DNA of 64,000 nt from Isoetes taiwanensis (taxonomy: Eukaryota > Streptophyta > Lycopodiopsida > Isoetales > Isoetaceae): assembly GCA_021234155.1 (NCBI GenBank), contig JAJEKV010000091.1, positions 1,929,501 through 1,993,500 of the forward strand, in the 5' to 3' direction. The position numbers and the translations under genes are program-made. The notes beneath the pieces were generated by a model. It had not been told where the DNA came from. It did not search any database and saw only the letters and a program-made list of their open reading frames with translations. Below are positions 13,888-24,065 of the stretch, piece by piece (position 1 is the first letter of the stretch; each line of letters opens with the position of its first letter).

Positions 13888-14521
13888 TGAAAATATCTAG
13901 CAAAGATTTAACTCAAGATATTTATCAATCACAATAATCCCAAAGGAAAAATCTCAACTTGCTTCAAATGAGCTTTGAACAATCTTTCTCCAACTACACA
14001 TTCAACAATGTATTACCCTTTGTCAACAATAAGGTATACAATTGTTTATCTTAAGACAATACTTCAAACTTTCAAATAAAGAGTAGGATATCGTGCAAGT
14101 AAGAAAAAACACTGCAGTAAAACTTGTCCTTCCTTTACATGATCGATACAACTGCAATTCCGGCTCAAATCCACTGGTGAATGGATCAATCTCTTCAGTG
14201 TATGCGTCTCTGTCGTTTGCTTGCTCTTATAGCCCCTGGAGTCTACCGACAAGGCTACAAATCTGGACTAGATAAACTTTCCAGTCCCGGAAGAAAGGCC
14301 TTGCGATATATCCCACAGGCATACCACTGAAAATGAGATTTTTGACCATTGACTTTTATTATTCAATGGTCGAGCTCTTCTTTGCAATTTAAATATGTAA
14401 CTTCACCATTTAAATTTAACAACTTAATCTCTTGCTTCTGCTTTCACTGCTTCTGCTTCTGCTTCGGCTTTCACCTGCCTGGAATGATCACATTATTATG
14501 CAATGATTTTATTTTCTAACA
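13888..14521 (-). repeat. Copia 3' LTR (left copy)
   Basis: 634 bp from TGAAAATATC to TTTTCTAACA on the plus strand; on the element strand it starts TGTTAGAAAA. The stop codon of the gag-RNase H ORF lies inside it. It differs from the other LTR in patches at 14,280-14,330 and 14,437-14,485. Confidence 0.95.
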
Positions 14522-16025
14522 CTCCTCCTTCATTGCATAAATAATGTACTTTGAGCTGCCTTTGGAAAGTTGTAAACTTACTTTCTGGAAGACCTTTTGT
14601 GAACATGTCTGCTATTTGATTGCCAGTACTGACATAAGTCATTTTAATATATCCTTTTGCAGCTTGATCTCTGATATAATGCATACTTAACTCTATATGT
14701 TTAGTTCTTTCATGTTCCACTGGATTTTTGACTATTGCAATACAACTTTGGCTATCAGAAAAGATAGTTGTAGGATTTACCTGTTTGATGTCCAACTCTT
14801 CTAGAAGTCTTCTGAGCCAAATTATTTCTCTGGATAAAAGAGACGAGGCAGCATATTCAGCTTCTGCTGAAGATAAGGCTATAGCAGACTGCTTTTTGGT
14901 TCTCCAACTTATTGTGCCTCCTCCAAGAAAAATCACATAACCTGTAGTAGACTTCCTTTCAGTTTGATCACCTGCCCAGTCTGCATCTGAATAGGCATAC
15001 ATTTCCAGATTAATATCACTGAATGTTATCCCATAATCTTGAGTTCCTTTCAGATATTTTAACACTCTTTTTGCAGCCAACCAGTGAACCTTTTCAGGAT
15101 TGCTGCATCTTCTGCTCAGGATATTGACAGCATATGTTATATCAGGTCTAGTACTATTGCTCAAGTACAATAAACACCCTACTAGAGCACGATATGGGAC
15201 CTGTGTCATGTACTCTAGTTCATCTGCATCAACCTCAGAAGTTACAGTTAAATAGTGACCTGGTACAATTGGAGTTTTGAGAGCACAAGCTTGTTGCATA
15301 TTGAATCTTTTAAGCATATTTTCTATATGCCCTTTTTGTTTTAGCTTTAACAATTTATTTTTCCTGTCTCTAATCACCTCAATCCCCAGAAATTTTTGCA
15401 AGGGCCCTAAGTCCCTTCCTCTTCCAAATTCCTTAGGTGTAGGACATTTAGAAGCAAGATGTCCTTGGCCACCACAAGTATAGCAGAAAAATTCATTTCT
15501 TTTGAGCTTAGGGCAATTATTTTTGACATGACCAGGCTCATGACAAAAATAACAAATAATCCTATCTGACCTTTTTTCTTGTTTTTTGCCAGCATACAAA
15601 ATTTCAGTTTCTTCTTCAGTTCCTTTGGTCACTTTTTTCTGCTCTACTTCTGTTCTAATGATAGTTTCAGCTTCTTCTCTGTTCTTGGCAACATTTCTAA
15701 TAAACAACCCTAGTTGTTCATTATCTACAATACCCCTTGCAATTGCCAAAACCTGATACCTATCAGTGAGCTCTACTCCAGCTCCTCCTAGATCAGCCAC
15801 TATATTGTCAAATTTATTAAAGAAATCTGACACATCATCCTCCTCATGCAATTTAAGATTTCTGAGTTCTTTGTCCAGTAAATCAATTTGTGAAGAAGTT
15901 TTCTCCTCATAATGCTTAAGCATGAACAACCACATCTCTCTAGGACTCTTATTTCTCAACTTCAGCCTAATTGTAGGACTAACCTTTGAAGCAATAATCC
16001 CTTGTGCTTCTTTGAGCTTGGCCAA
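14496..16025 (-). CDS. Copia gag fused to RT end and RNase H (509 codons)
   Basis: One open frame combines two ends of a normal copia polyprotein. Residues about 1-130 are the gag helical domain (LLDKELRNLKLHEEDDVSDF and onward). Two CCHC zinc knuckles follow at about 158-195 (CYFCHEPGHVKNNC, CYTCGGQGHLASKC). Immediately after KEFGRGRD the sequence switches to the end of RT (GPLQKFLGIEV) and then to the copia RNase H domain, with YSDADWAGD, SSAEAEY and the terminal TKHIELSMHYIRDQ and QIADMFTKGLPE blocks. Protease, the integrase DDE core and the RT YVDD box are absent, which removes roughly 800 residues of the usual polyprotein. Because the joint is in frame, the product could still bind RNA and carry RNase H activity, but that is inference. 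The true gag start is upstream (16,309) in another phase. Confidence 0.9.
   Translation of the reverse strand: MAKLKEAQGIIASKVSPTIRLKLRNKSPREMWLFMLKHYEEKTSSQIDLLDKELRNLKLHEEDDVSDFFNKFDNIVADLGGAGVELTDRYQVLAIARGIVDNEQLGLFIRNVAKNREEAETIIRTEVEQKKVTKGTEEETEILYAGKKQEKRSDRIICYFCHEPGHVKNNCPKLKRNEFFCYTCGGQGHLASKCPTPKEFGRGRDLGPLQKFLGIEVIRDRKNKLLKLKQKGHIENMLKRFNMQQACALKTPIVPGHYLTVTSEVDADELEYMTQVPYRALVGCLLYLSNSTRPDITYAVNILSRRCSNPEKVHWLAAKRVLKYLKGTQDYGITFSDINLEMYAYSDADWAGDQTERKSTTGYVIFLGGGTISWRTKKQSAIALSSAEAEYAASSLLSREIIWLRRLLEELDIKQVNPTTIFSDSQSCIAIVKNPVEHERTKHIELSMHYIRDQAAKGYIKMTYVSTGNQIADMFTKGLPESKFTTFQRQLKVHYLCNEGGVLENKIIA
14522..14532 (-). promoter_or_regulatory. Copia polypurine tract
   Basis: On the element strand GAAGGAGGAG immediately precedes the 3' LTR start TGTTAG. 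It would prime plus-strand DNA synthesis. The ORF reads through it as EGGVLENK, a common arrangement at the end of copia pol. Confidence 0.85.
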
Positions 16026-16126
16026 ATTTGGACGGCTTCTTGCTCGGTACTAGCGATTAACCGCCACCTAGCGTAAACCGTGATCTCCTCCTGAACCTTC
16101 CGCGGTGGATGCGGCAGCAACAACTC

Positions 16127-16309
16127 TTACGCTTGTAGTTGTACCCGGCTACTCTGCACTACTATCCAAGCGATATTAGGATCAACTAAATCCCACAAAT
16201 CCTCAACTTCAAGTATATGCTTTATAGCATCCTTCCAGATCTGAAAGCCAGGCCCTCCTTTATAGACTTCAACAGTGGCCAAGAGGCCAACACCAAATCG
16301 GCTAGACAT
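16127..16309 (-). pseudogene. Copia gag N-terminus, separated by frameshift
   Basis: Sixty codons beginning MSSRFGVGLLATVEVYKGG and containing FQIWKDAIKHILEVEDLWDL, the typical start of copia gag (bound tryptophan, then a DLW segment). It is two phases away from the main ORF that begins at 16,025. The intervening roughly 100 bp (16,030-16,125) has an odd CG-rich pattern and carries the frameshift. Confidence 0.75.
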
Positions 16310-16330
16310 GTCAGCTATGAATGATAAACC

Positions 16331-16343
16331 TGCTCTGATACCA
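16331..16343 (-). promoter_or_regulatory. Copia primer-binding site (tRNA-iMet)
   Basis: On the element strand TGGTATCAGAGCA lies two bases inside the 5' LTR. This is the classic complement of the 3' end of plant initiator tRNA-Met used to prime minus-strand DNA synthesis. Confidence 0.93.
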
Positions 16344-16345
16344 GA

Positions 16346-16980
16346 TGAAAATATCTAGCAAAGATTTAACTCAAGATATTTATCAATCACAATAATCCCA
16401 AAGGAAAAATCTCAACTTGCTTCAAATGAGCTTTGAACAATCTTTCTCCAACTACACATTCAACAATGTATTACCCTTTGTCAACAATAAGGTATACAAT
16501 TGTTTATCTTAAGACAATACTTCAAACTTTCAAATAAAGAGTAGGATATCGTGCAAGTAAGAAAAAACACTGCAGTAAAACTTGTCCTTCCTTTACATGA
16601 TCGATACAACTGCAATTCCGGCTCAAATCCACTGGTGAATGGATCAATCTCTTCAGTGTATGCGTCTCTGTCGTTTGCTTGCTCTTATAGCCCCTGGAGT
16701 CTACCGACAAGGCTACAAATCTGGACTAGATAAACTTTCCAATCCTAAGAAAGGCCTTTGCGATATATCCCACGGGCATACCACTTGAAAATGAGATTTT
16801 TGACCATTGACTTTTATTATTCAATGGTCGAGCTCTTCTTTGCAATTTAAATATGTAACTTCACCATTTAAATTTAACAACTTAATCTCTTGCTTACGCT
16901 TTCATCGCATACGCTTCGCCTTCGCCGGCTTTCACCGCTGGAATGATCACATTATTATGCAATGATTTTATTTTCTAACA
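16346..16980 (-). repeat. Copia 5' LTR (right copy)
   Basis: 635 bp, TGAAAATATC to TTTTCTAACA on the plus strand. It is identical to the left copy over most of its first 390 bp and differs in short clustered patches where CTG triplets of one copy read CG or ACG in the other (16,890-16,945). Confidence 0.95.
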
Positions 16981-17469
16981 GTTTGTTAAACGTAGTTGAC
17001 TCGCATCATCTTTATGAAGTTTGTATCATTTGTCTCTGTCTTCTTCCCACCATTCTTTTGTTAGGTTTTGCATTCGACGGATAGTTTTTTCACCTCACAA
17101 TTTTCTCACCTCTTGTCTCGCCTTATTTGGGCTCATTCTCATTAGATTGTTTCGTCTTTGACATGCCCACGGTATCAGTTGCTCCTCATATATTATTCTT
17201 TGCCATTCTCTACCAGGTCACTCCAGTTCCAAGTTAGTTCTTCGTCGGACGAAGGTCTTAGTTTCATAGTTGTTTCCCATGGCATCTCTTTTTTGCATCT
17301 CTGCCGCTAAGAAATCGCCTGCCCTCTCGGTGATCTTACTTGTTTTGGCTCCCAGTCTCAGTCTGTGATTGGAGGAGGTAGGTTCCTCTTTGTGTCGGAT
17401 GTTATTGCTTTGCAAAGGACCTTTCCCTAGAATCATAAGCAAATAAATAACATAGAAGCATCCTTCTAT

Positions 17470-17640
17470 TTAAACATAAATCAGTTTGATTTTGGCTTCG
17501 GCCTTTTTGGTTTGGTCACGGGGCTTGGCCCCCGAGTTTCAGTTTGGGCTTTTGCCCTCTCTTTTGTATTGGGTCCCATAACCCGATTGGGTTCCGTGGA
17601 CGTTAAAAATTTATTTCTTTCTTTCTTTCTTTCTTTCTTG
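17470..17640 (+). repeat. Retroposon 3' end with TTTC tail
   Basis: Self-complementary G/C-rich blocks (GGGGCTTGGCCCC, GGGTCCCATAACCCGATTGGG) are followed by AAAAATTTA and five to six TTTC units (about 17,613-17,638). A stem-rich 3' untranslated end followed by a short tandem tail is typical of LINEs or SINEs. The coding part, if any, is not visible upstream. Confidence 0.5.
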
Positions 17641-18946
17641 AAGTTCCATTCTTTTAGCTAAAAGCTTAACAAAGGCATAGTCCATTATTGTATCATAAGG
17701 CACTGTATATAGGTTTCTAGAAGTCCTTGTCATATGTAGGAAGTCCCTCTTAATCTATAAAATTTAAATGCTGACCTTGTGTTATATTAAGTCCATGTCA
17801 AAAACATGGTGCATTAAATCTATAGCAATACGCCCAAAAGCTACAATCTTAGCAACCTTAGCACGTATACCAGATTGTTTTAATCATTTCCTTAACCATC
17901 ATTTCAAAAATGGATCAAAACCTCCATTTGCTGGAAAAAGCAAGCTCTAAAGGCAAATTTCGAGTAATCAATATCTTCCCAGCTATGTGTCCAAAAGCTT
18001 AGATCTTTTTAAAATGCAGAGACAAATAAGAACCTATTTAAGCAACTGCTCAAACCTGAATATAGTTCCTGTTATTGAAATCCTTGCATCCATATAAGAT
18101 ATCCAGCCGAATGTTCCATCAAAGAAACTTCTTGAACTAGAGTAGGCATCAGTATGGCAGTGGCAGTCACAATTTTGAGACCCTAAAAACACTGCAAATT
18201 CAAACTCTTGTTATTAGTTTAGACCATGGAGGCAACATTTTTGCATATCTGCATATGCCATGGCCACAAACTGTAATTTTAGAAAGCATTTTAGACAAGA
18301 AGAACCATAATGATAATAATGATAGTAAGAGAAATCAAATGTCTCTTGATGCTCTGCCACAGTTATCAAATGGTTCAGAGAATAAATCATACCTTAATGT
18401 TGTAACCAGATCGGCATTCCAGCAGATCCGCTCTACCATTTTTATGTTTTCGGCCAGTCTTGGCCTTATGAGAAATGACCTTAAGCAGATCGACCCCAAC
18501 TCTGCTAAATGCCATTTCCAGCTATAGAATAAACCCTTAGTATTTCTACAAATCCACATGCAAACTTGCAGATCATGAATCCAGGCCCACGAACCATGAA
18601 CTGGATTTTTGTCAGTATCGGCCATTTTTGTCTGTTTCTACCTATTTTTGCCTGTTTCTACCTGTTTTTTTAGAAGAAGCGACCATTGTGGTTGGATGAA
18701 CTGCAGCCATTGTGGTCGGTCGGAGCCATGTCGCCGCTTGGCTCCACGTTCAGCCTCCAGAATGCCCTAAATCGATTTTCACAAAAACAATGTCTATAAT
18801 GTTTTTATGGTATTTAATTTTTGTGCCATAGTTATGATATTTGACTTCAAATATTGTAAAGGTCAAGCACTTCAACTACATATACAATACAATTTACAAG
18901 GAAACGAAGTTAGTCCATACCATTTTGCATTGTATAGCGTCATTTG
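17641..18946. other. No recognisable gene
   Basis: AT-rich, short ORFs only; nothing recognised on either strand. Confidence 0.4.
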
Positions 18947-19159
18947 CAGTGTTGGGCAAAGTTTTTAAACCGAATCGGAAATTTTCCTACTCTTTCATCA
19001 AATAGCCGGATATTTTCAGTTCCCAATCGGAAATTTGTATTCTTATACAAATATGCATAGGAATCTACCGGAATTTTTCCTGCAATGCGCTAACTCAACC
19101 GGAAATTCTTAGTTTCAACCAGAACAAACCTTCTCTACCCCGGAATTTGCCCAACAGTG
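18947..19159. mobile_element. hAT-type MITE with perfect 8-bp target duplication
   Basis: A 213-bp element with terminal inverted repeats CAGTGTTGGGCAAA on the left and, read inward from the right, CACTGTTGGGCAAA (one mismatch). It is flanked by GTCATTTG at 18,939-18,946 and GTCATTTG at 19,160-19,167. The 8-bp duplication and CA.TG ends are diagnostic of the hAT superfamily. Inside are several CGGAA(A/T)TTT-like motifs in both orientations (AATCGGAAATTT, ACCGGAATTTTT, ACCGGAAATTCT). No coding capacity: non-autonomous. Confidence 0.93.
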
Positions 19160-19167
19160 GTCATTTG

Positions 19168-20216
19168 TCTTTTTTCCCAAATGTAAATAGTCATTTGTCC
19201 TTTTCTTAAAGAGTGTAGTATAAAAAGTCTTGCCTTAGGAATTTGACAAGGGCCATCTTGATCTTGCATGCCAAAAAGTTTGGGCTTTTCCAAAAGGTGG
19301 AAAATAAAGCTTAAATATGACCTTGTACTAAAAAAAGTGTCATGCATAATAAATTTTCAAAATGCTAGGGTATTGCTAGTTCAAAGAAATGTCCCTCGGT
19401 TCCATCTTCCATCTTGGACAACAATTTCATGCAAACATAAAGGATGCTAAAGCAATCTAAACACATACCTTAAAATGATGCCATTTGCAAATAATTGTGA
19501 GCCATGTGCAAAACGAAAAGCCCATCTAAGAGCCCAGATAAGGTGTATTAAATGCTTTTTCATTTTAAGCAATCAAGAAAGCAGATATCACAATTAAGAA
19601 TCTCAGATTCACTAGGATGCTCTGCCATACGCATGTTATACATCATATTCCCAATTTATTTGGAAGCCTATTGTGTTTCAACAAGGCTACCTTAGAAATA
19701 TTAAGTACAATAGAGCCAATACAAGTTGTAATGCTCTCCAAAACAATCTCATTTGTTCTGTTGCCATATATCCCTTAAAAATCATGATGCCCCATAAATT
19801 CTTTGTCGAATGCCTTATATCCAAGTAGGATGCCTCCTTCGGAACATTACTGCCACATTCCTGATACATATCATCAATTATCAAGAATAAGCTAAGCCTT
19901 ACGGCCATTTCCACATTAGGTATATTATGCTGCAGTAGGGTTTCTAAGAGCTTGCAAAGAGCTCCAAAAAATACACAGCTCTAGTATTTTGAGCATGTGT
20001 TGTGGGAGTTCTAGACATCCCATATCAGCATGAGCTTCACAAGTACTATATCTAGCCCTTGTATTGCAGCTTAAACCTACAATACTCGCTAGGGATGGGA
20101 ATTTACAGATTGAGTTAGGGATCAAGTTTTTGGGGGGAGAATTCAAAACATCAAGTTTCATCTCAAATGGACTCTTGGATGAAATGTTATGATTAAAATT
20201 GTAATTGTGCTATTTT
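19168..20216. other. No recognisable gene; may include CACTA interior
   Basis: Short ORFs only. The CACTA terminus at 20,556 points leftward, so some of this stretch may be the interior of that element, but no transposase motif and no left terminus were found. Confidence 0.35.
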
Positions 20217-20556
20217 TTGACGAATAATCTGACGCTTTTTCTGACGAAATATCTGACGCTTTATCTGACATTTATTCTGATGGTCTGTCTGACGCTTGTT
20301 CTGACGCATTGTCTGACGAATATTCTGATGCTTCTTCTGACACTTTTTCTGACGTTATGCTTCTGACGAGTTATCTGACGCATAGTTTGACGTAAACCTT
20401 CTGACGAATAATCTGACGAAATATCTGACGTAAAATCGTCAGAAAAAGCGTCAGGAAAACAATCGTCAGTATACTCGTCAGCTTAAACGTCAGGCAAAAA
20501 TCTCTCTAAACAGTCTGACGATTTTTCTGACAATTAATAGCTATTCTCTTGTAGTG
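20217..20556. mobile_element. CACTA (EnSpm-like) terminus with 12-bp subterminal array
   Basis: Read inward from 20,556 the sequence begins CACTACAAGAGAATAG, a standard CACTA terminal repeat. Next to it are about 18 units of CTGACGNNNNNN at a near-constant 12-bp period (20,217-20,450), then about five units in the opposite orientation (CGTCAG, 20,447-20,500), and finally CTGACG again. Subterminal repeats of this kind are the binding sites of the TNPA-type protein in this superfamily. The expected 3-bp target duplication (TTA on the right) cannot be tested because no left end is found, so this is a truncated or strongly rearranged copy. Confidence 0.82.
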
Positions 20557-20559
20557 TTA

Positions 20560-21536
20560 ACAGACATCCAACATATTGAAACCACTTGGTGAGCTTGATT
20601 ACTTCGCTAAGAAGGAATCATTACTAGGATACTTGTTGACCATGTATAAAGCTAGGACCTCCAAGGAATAATCCAACCGAATGAAAAGAAGTAATTTAAC
20701 AAGTCCGACCAACTTGTTAATGATGACATCAATAAAATTGATAGGAATATTCCAAGAGAGTAAATAACTAAGAAAGGGGGATCTCTAGAATATAAAATTG
20801 AATAATACATGAAAGGTACATCTAAAAATAAGAAGTATATTAAGCACATAGTCTTTTGAGACAAAAGGAATTGTCATGATGATAAAACTTTGCAGTTTAG
20901 AATTGTTCTAAATAATTCAGGTTAAACATGATGGTTGCATCCATCATAGACAGTTAAATATGTTAGTTAAGGCTAGTAAATTAATGCGTTAGATAAGAAG
21001 AATATAACCTCTTAAGGTAAATAGAATAGCTGAGATGTTATAACAACATCAATTGAGGGGATAGGATGCATTAGATAGCATCATTGGAAAGGTGTAGGAC
21101 CATTTTCTTATGAAGAGAGTGGGGGCTCAATCTTAGGACCGAACCTACCTATATCTTAGGGGTTGAATCGCCATCAAATTAGTCGACCCTTATAATAGAA
21201 TTCCTTCCGCAAGTAACCAAAGCACATGGAGCGTAAGATGGATAGATGCCTAATATCCATGTGACCTTCAACATGCAAGACTGACGCAGTATCCAATTGC
21301 ACCAAAGCGGGAGAGCGAATTAGTGGAAGCAATGCGATGGCCAAGTCCACTCCAAATTAGTCGATACCAGCTCAATGGGGGGATGTATTCTAGCCTTCAG
21401 GTGAGACAACTAAGGTGGGGAGAGGCTTTGCATCAAAGTAGATAGAATGCATAATGGGAAAAGCATAATTTTCTTACGCCATGATCAATTGCCTGCATTC
21501 ACAACTAGAAATGAGCTAGTAGCCTAGCTCTTAATT
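20560..21536. other. No recognisable gene
   Basis: Flank of the large gypsy element. No protein or repeat family recognised. Confidence 0.4.
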
Positions 21537-21541
21537 AAATT

Positions 21542-22094
21542 TGTTAGTCCTATACGTTCTGGTATGGGACTATTCATGAAGACCACGGATCATGGCAGGA
21601 ATAAGGCACCAGGTCAAGGTCAACCATCAGGAAGTAGACCCCCGCCGAAGACCACGCCCAAGACGACGCCGAAGAAGAGACAGAGAACAGATAAATGACG
21701 GCCCTGCAGAAGCACAACGTGATTCCAGGCACATAAAGAAGGCACTGCCAGATTTTCGAAAAATCAGGCTTTGATCAAGGAGTTGGTAGCGAGATCTGCC
21801 AAATACCTATTTTGGACCCAAGGCCGTTGTATATATATGAGTAGGATAGAACTTAGTTTTCTAGATGAGTTTCAGTCCTAGTTTCTTTTCTCTCGATTTC
21901 AGAGAGCTCATGTACACTCAGTGATATCAAGGAAGTCTTATTGTCTTCACTGTTTGTTGTTTGTTCCTTCCTGTTTCCCTCTTTCTGTTCTTTTGCAAAA
22001 CCCAGCGTGACACTCAGCCAGGATTCTCCTGTTTGATCCAAGGGTCCTCATGGAGGGCTGTCTTACAGGAGATCCCGAACCCAGACCCTAAACA
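21542..22094 (+). repeat. Outer gypsy 5' LTR
   Basis: 553 bp, TGTTAGTCC...CCTAAACA. It matches the right LTR closely except for the 97-bp insertion found only there. Confidence 0.95.
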
Positions 22095-22095
22095 T

Positions 22096-22111
22096 TGTCG
22101 ACGCTGCCGGG
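22096..22111 (+). promoter_or_regulatory. Outer gypsy PBS, decayed tRNA-Asp type
   Basis: TGTCGACGCTGCCGGG begins one base after the LTR. It matches the plant tRNA-Asp-complementary PBS (TGGCGCCGTTGCCGGG) at 13 of 16 positions. Athila/Tat elements often use this primer. Confidence 0.7.
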
Positions 22112-22141
22112 TCTGATCTTTCTTCTTTCTTTCTTTTCACT

Positions 22142-23922
22142 ATGTTTACTCGTGCTTTCACTCCTGAAGAACTCCTTTGCCAAACGGCGGCTCGATTGGA
22201 GTGCCATCAGCATCGCGAAGCTACTCAAGACATGCATGACACTGATTATGATATCGAGGGAGGCCGTGTCCGCTCCAGATCTCAGTCGGCACCGCCTACT
22301 CCTCGTGTTCATTCTCGTCCAGGGTCTCCCCCTGTGTGTAATCATTGCTCTCAACCCCAGTCGCCACATGATCATACACCAGTCCAGCCCACTCCTCATT
22401 ATTTCTAAACCCCGGAAAGCACCTACATTCATATCCCCTCAGGTCACACCCCTCTGCCTTCGCAACCTTCTTCTCCCCCTGCAGGGATGGGCTATCCACA
22501 TGTCTCTTTTGGCCCTCCCCACGTCCATGAATATCAGACCTCCCCATCCTTTCAGCATGCTCTTCCTGTCTACAATCTTACTGACCTCAAGCTTAATGAG
22601 GAGGCCTCCCATGGTCCTTCGCCACAGGATGCTCCTCTCTTTGGCCCTCTGGGTTTTTCTGCTCCTATGTAGCCTTGTTCCCAGCCCACGGCTGTGCTAC
22701 AAAGCTATGTTCCTGCTTATGCTCCACCTGTTTATGCGCAACGTCCGCCTCCATCTCCTGTTCAAAATCTTAAGCTGACATATCCCACATTCGAAAATAC
22801 TAAAGGAAAGCCTCTAGATCAAAGTGCACAAGCTCACATGGAGGAATTTGAGGCACTGGCTATCCACAATGGCCACGCTCAACCTCAACTCAAGTTCCAC
22901 ATTTTTTCCACCACGCTGCAAAGCGCCCCTCATCAGTGGCTCATGGCCAACAAGAGCCATTGGAAACAAAACTGGCAAGAGATGAAGACTGCATTTCTTT
23001 CCCATTATGGCACCACGGACGATGATCAACTACTGCTGAAACAACTCAATGATCTTCAGCAACAGCCCACGGAGTCCGTGCGTGATTTCGCGGATCGCCT
23101 TCACATTCTGGTCAGCAAGCTCCAGGAGTACCCCACGCAAAGCCAGATTCTTGTCTGGTTTCTGCAAGGCCTTCCTCCTGCCATTCATCTCATGACCGAG
23201 TACCTGCGTCCCAAGACTTTGGAGCAGGCTATCAAATTAGTCAACCACTCAGTCAACGTCTCCTCACGAGGTGTTGCCCTCACGGAACTACCTTTCATGC
23301 CACCCGTCATGGTTCCTCAGAATGCGGTTCAGCCTCAACAATCTGCCCCTCAACGCACTCAGATCTGGCACATCTGTAAATATCAAGGTCATCTTGCCAA
23401 TGAGTACAACTCCACCAATGGTCCTCCTCATTGTAAACGGTGCAACATGTGCAATCATGCCACTAGTGTACACGTTCACATCCCACACCCTTCAGACAGA
23501 AAATGGTTTTTCAGGTGCAAACCACGCCTCAACAGCAACAATCATATCCGCCTCAGCAGTATCAACAAGCTCAGCAACCTCAACAATCTAGGGGTCAAGG
23601 CCCCCGTCAACCTTTTGATCCTTCCAAGGCTCAGTGCTATCACTGCCAAGAATGGGGTCATACCACCATGGCACACCCTCAGCTTCCTCAAGTCCAAGTT
23701 CAACTTCCAGGTACAAATCAAACTGCATCAGTCCGACTCACGGCTTATCAATTATGGGTCGCCAATGGCAAACAAGGCCCATGTCCTGTTCTGAGGAAGC
23801 CACCACGGCCACCTCAACAACAGCACCCTCAGCAAGCAGCGTCGTTCTCTACTCCTCTGGATCAACAAGCTCAAGAAGAAATTTATCAGGCTCTCAATCC
23901 TCCGGTACAGCAGTCCAACTAG
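22142..23922 (+). pseudogene. Outer gypsy gag, broken by stops and a frameshift
   Basis: The frame starts at MFTRAFTPEELLCQTAARLE (22,142), stops at 22,408, resumes in a Pro/His-rich linker, and is open again from 22,694 (366 codons). That part holds the retrotransposon gag fold: YPTFENTKG, HMEEFEALAIHNG, SAPHQWL, the segment around residues 85-130 with TESVRDFADRLHILVSKLQE, and GLPPAIHLMTEYLRP. A decayed zinc knuckle (WHICKYQGHLANEYN) follows, and after a frameshift near 23,500 a Gln-rich segment (QQQQSYPPQQYQQAQQPQQ) and a second knuckle, CYHCQEWGHTTMAH, whose last Cys is His. It would form the capsid/nucleocapsid. Dead as it stands. Confidence 0.88.
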
Positions 23923-24065
23923 GTTGGTTTGGTTTCTCGCCAGACCAAGGCCTCACGTCCCTTGACGATCATACCTCACGACACGCAACTTGCATTTACT
24001 GTCGACACAATTCCAAGTGAGGACACCAAGAAGGTCCATTTTTCGCGCCAGATCTGGATAAACTC

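Larger units (their letters stand above)
13888..16980 (-). mobile_element. Ty1/copia LTR retrotransposon, internally deleted
   Basis: A 3,093-bp element in minus orientation, complete at its ends: two LTRs of about 635 bp (TG...CA), target duplication ATTTG at 13,883-13,887 against GTTTG at 16,981-16,985 (one transition), tRNA-iMet PBS and a purine-rich PPT. It lacks protease, integrase and most of RT, so it cannot transpose alone. Much of the two LTRs is identical, pointing to fairly recent insertion, except for clustered differences near their outer and inner ends. Confidence 0.95.
13741..17360 (+). repeat. Tandem duplication, unit B, split by the copia insertion
   Basis: The left part (13,741-13,887) and right part (16,986-17,360) together reproduce unit A. 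The break falls exactly at the LTR ends of the copia element, inside TTATTTG/TTAAA. This confirms the copia insertion point independently of its LTR structure. Confidence 0.8.

Noticed and set aside
14064-14252. Identical 62-codon ORFs in both copia LTRs (also 16,522-16,710)
   Set aside because: They are LTR sequence open by chance; duplication reflects the LTRs, not coding constraint.
22095-22778. 227-codon plus-strand ORF over the gag start
   Set aside because: Wrong phase shadow of the gag reading frame; Leu/Ser-rich with no domain.
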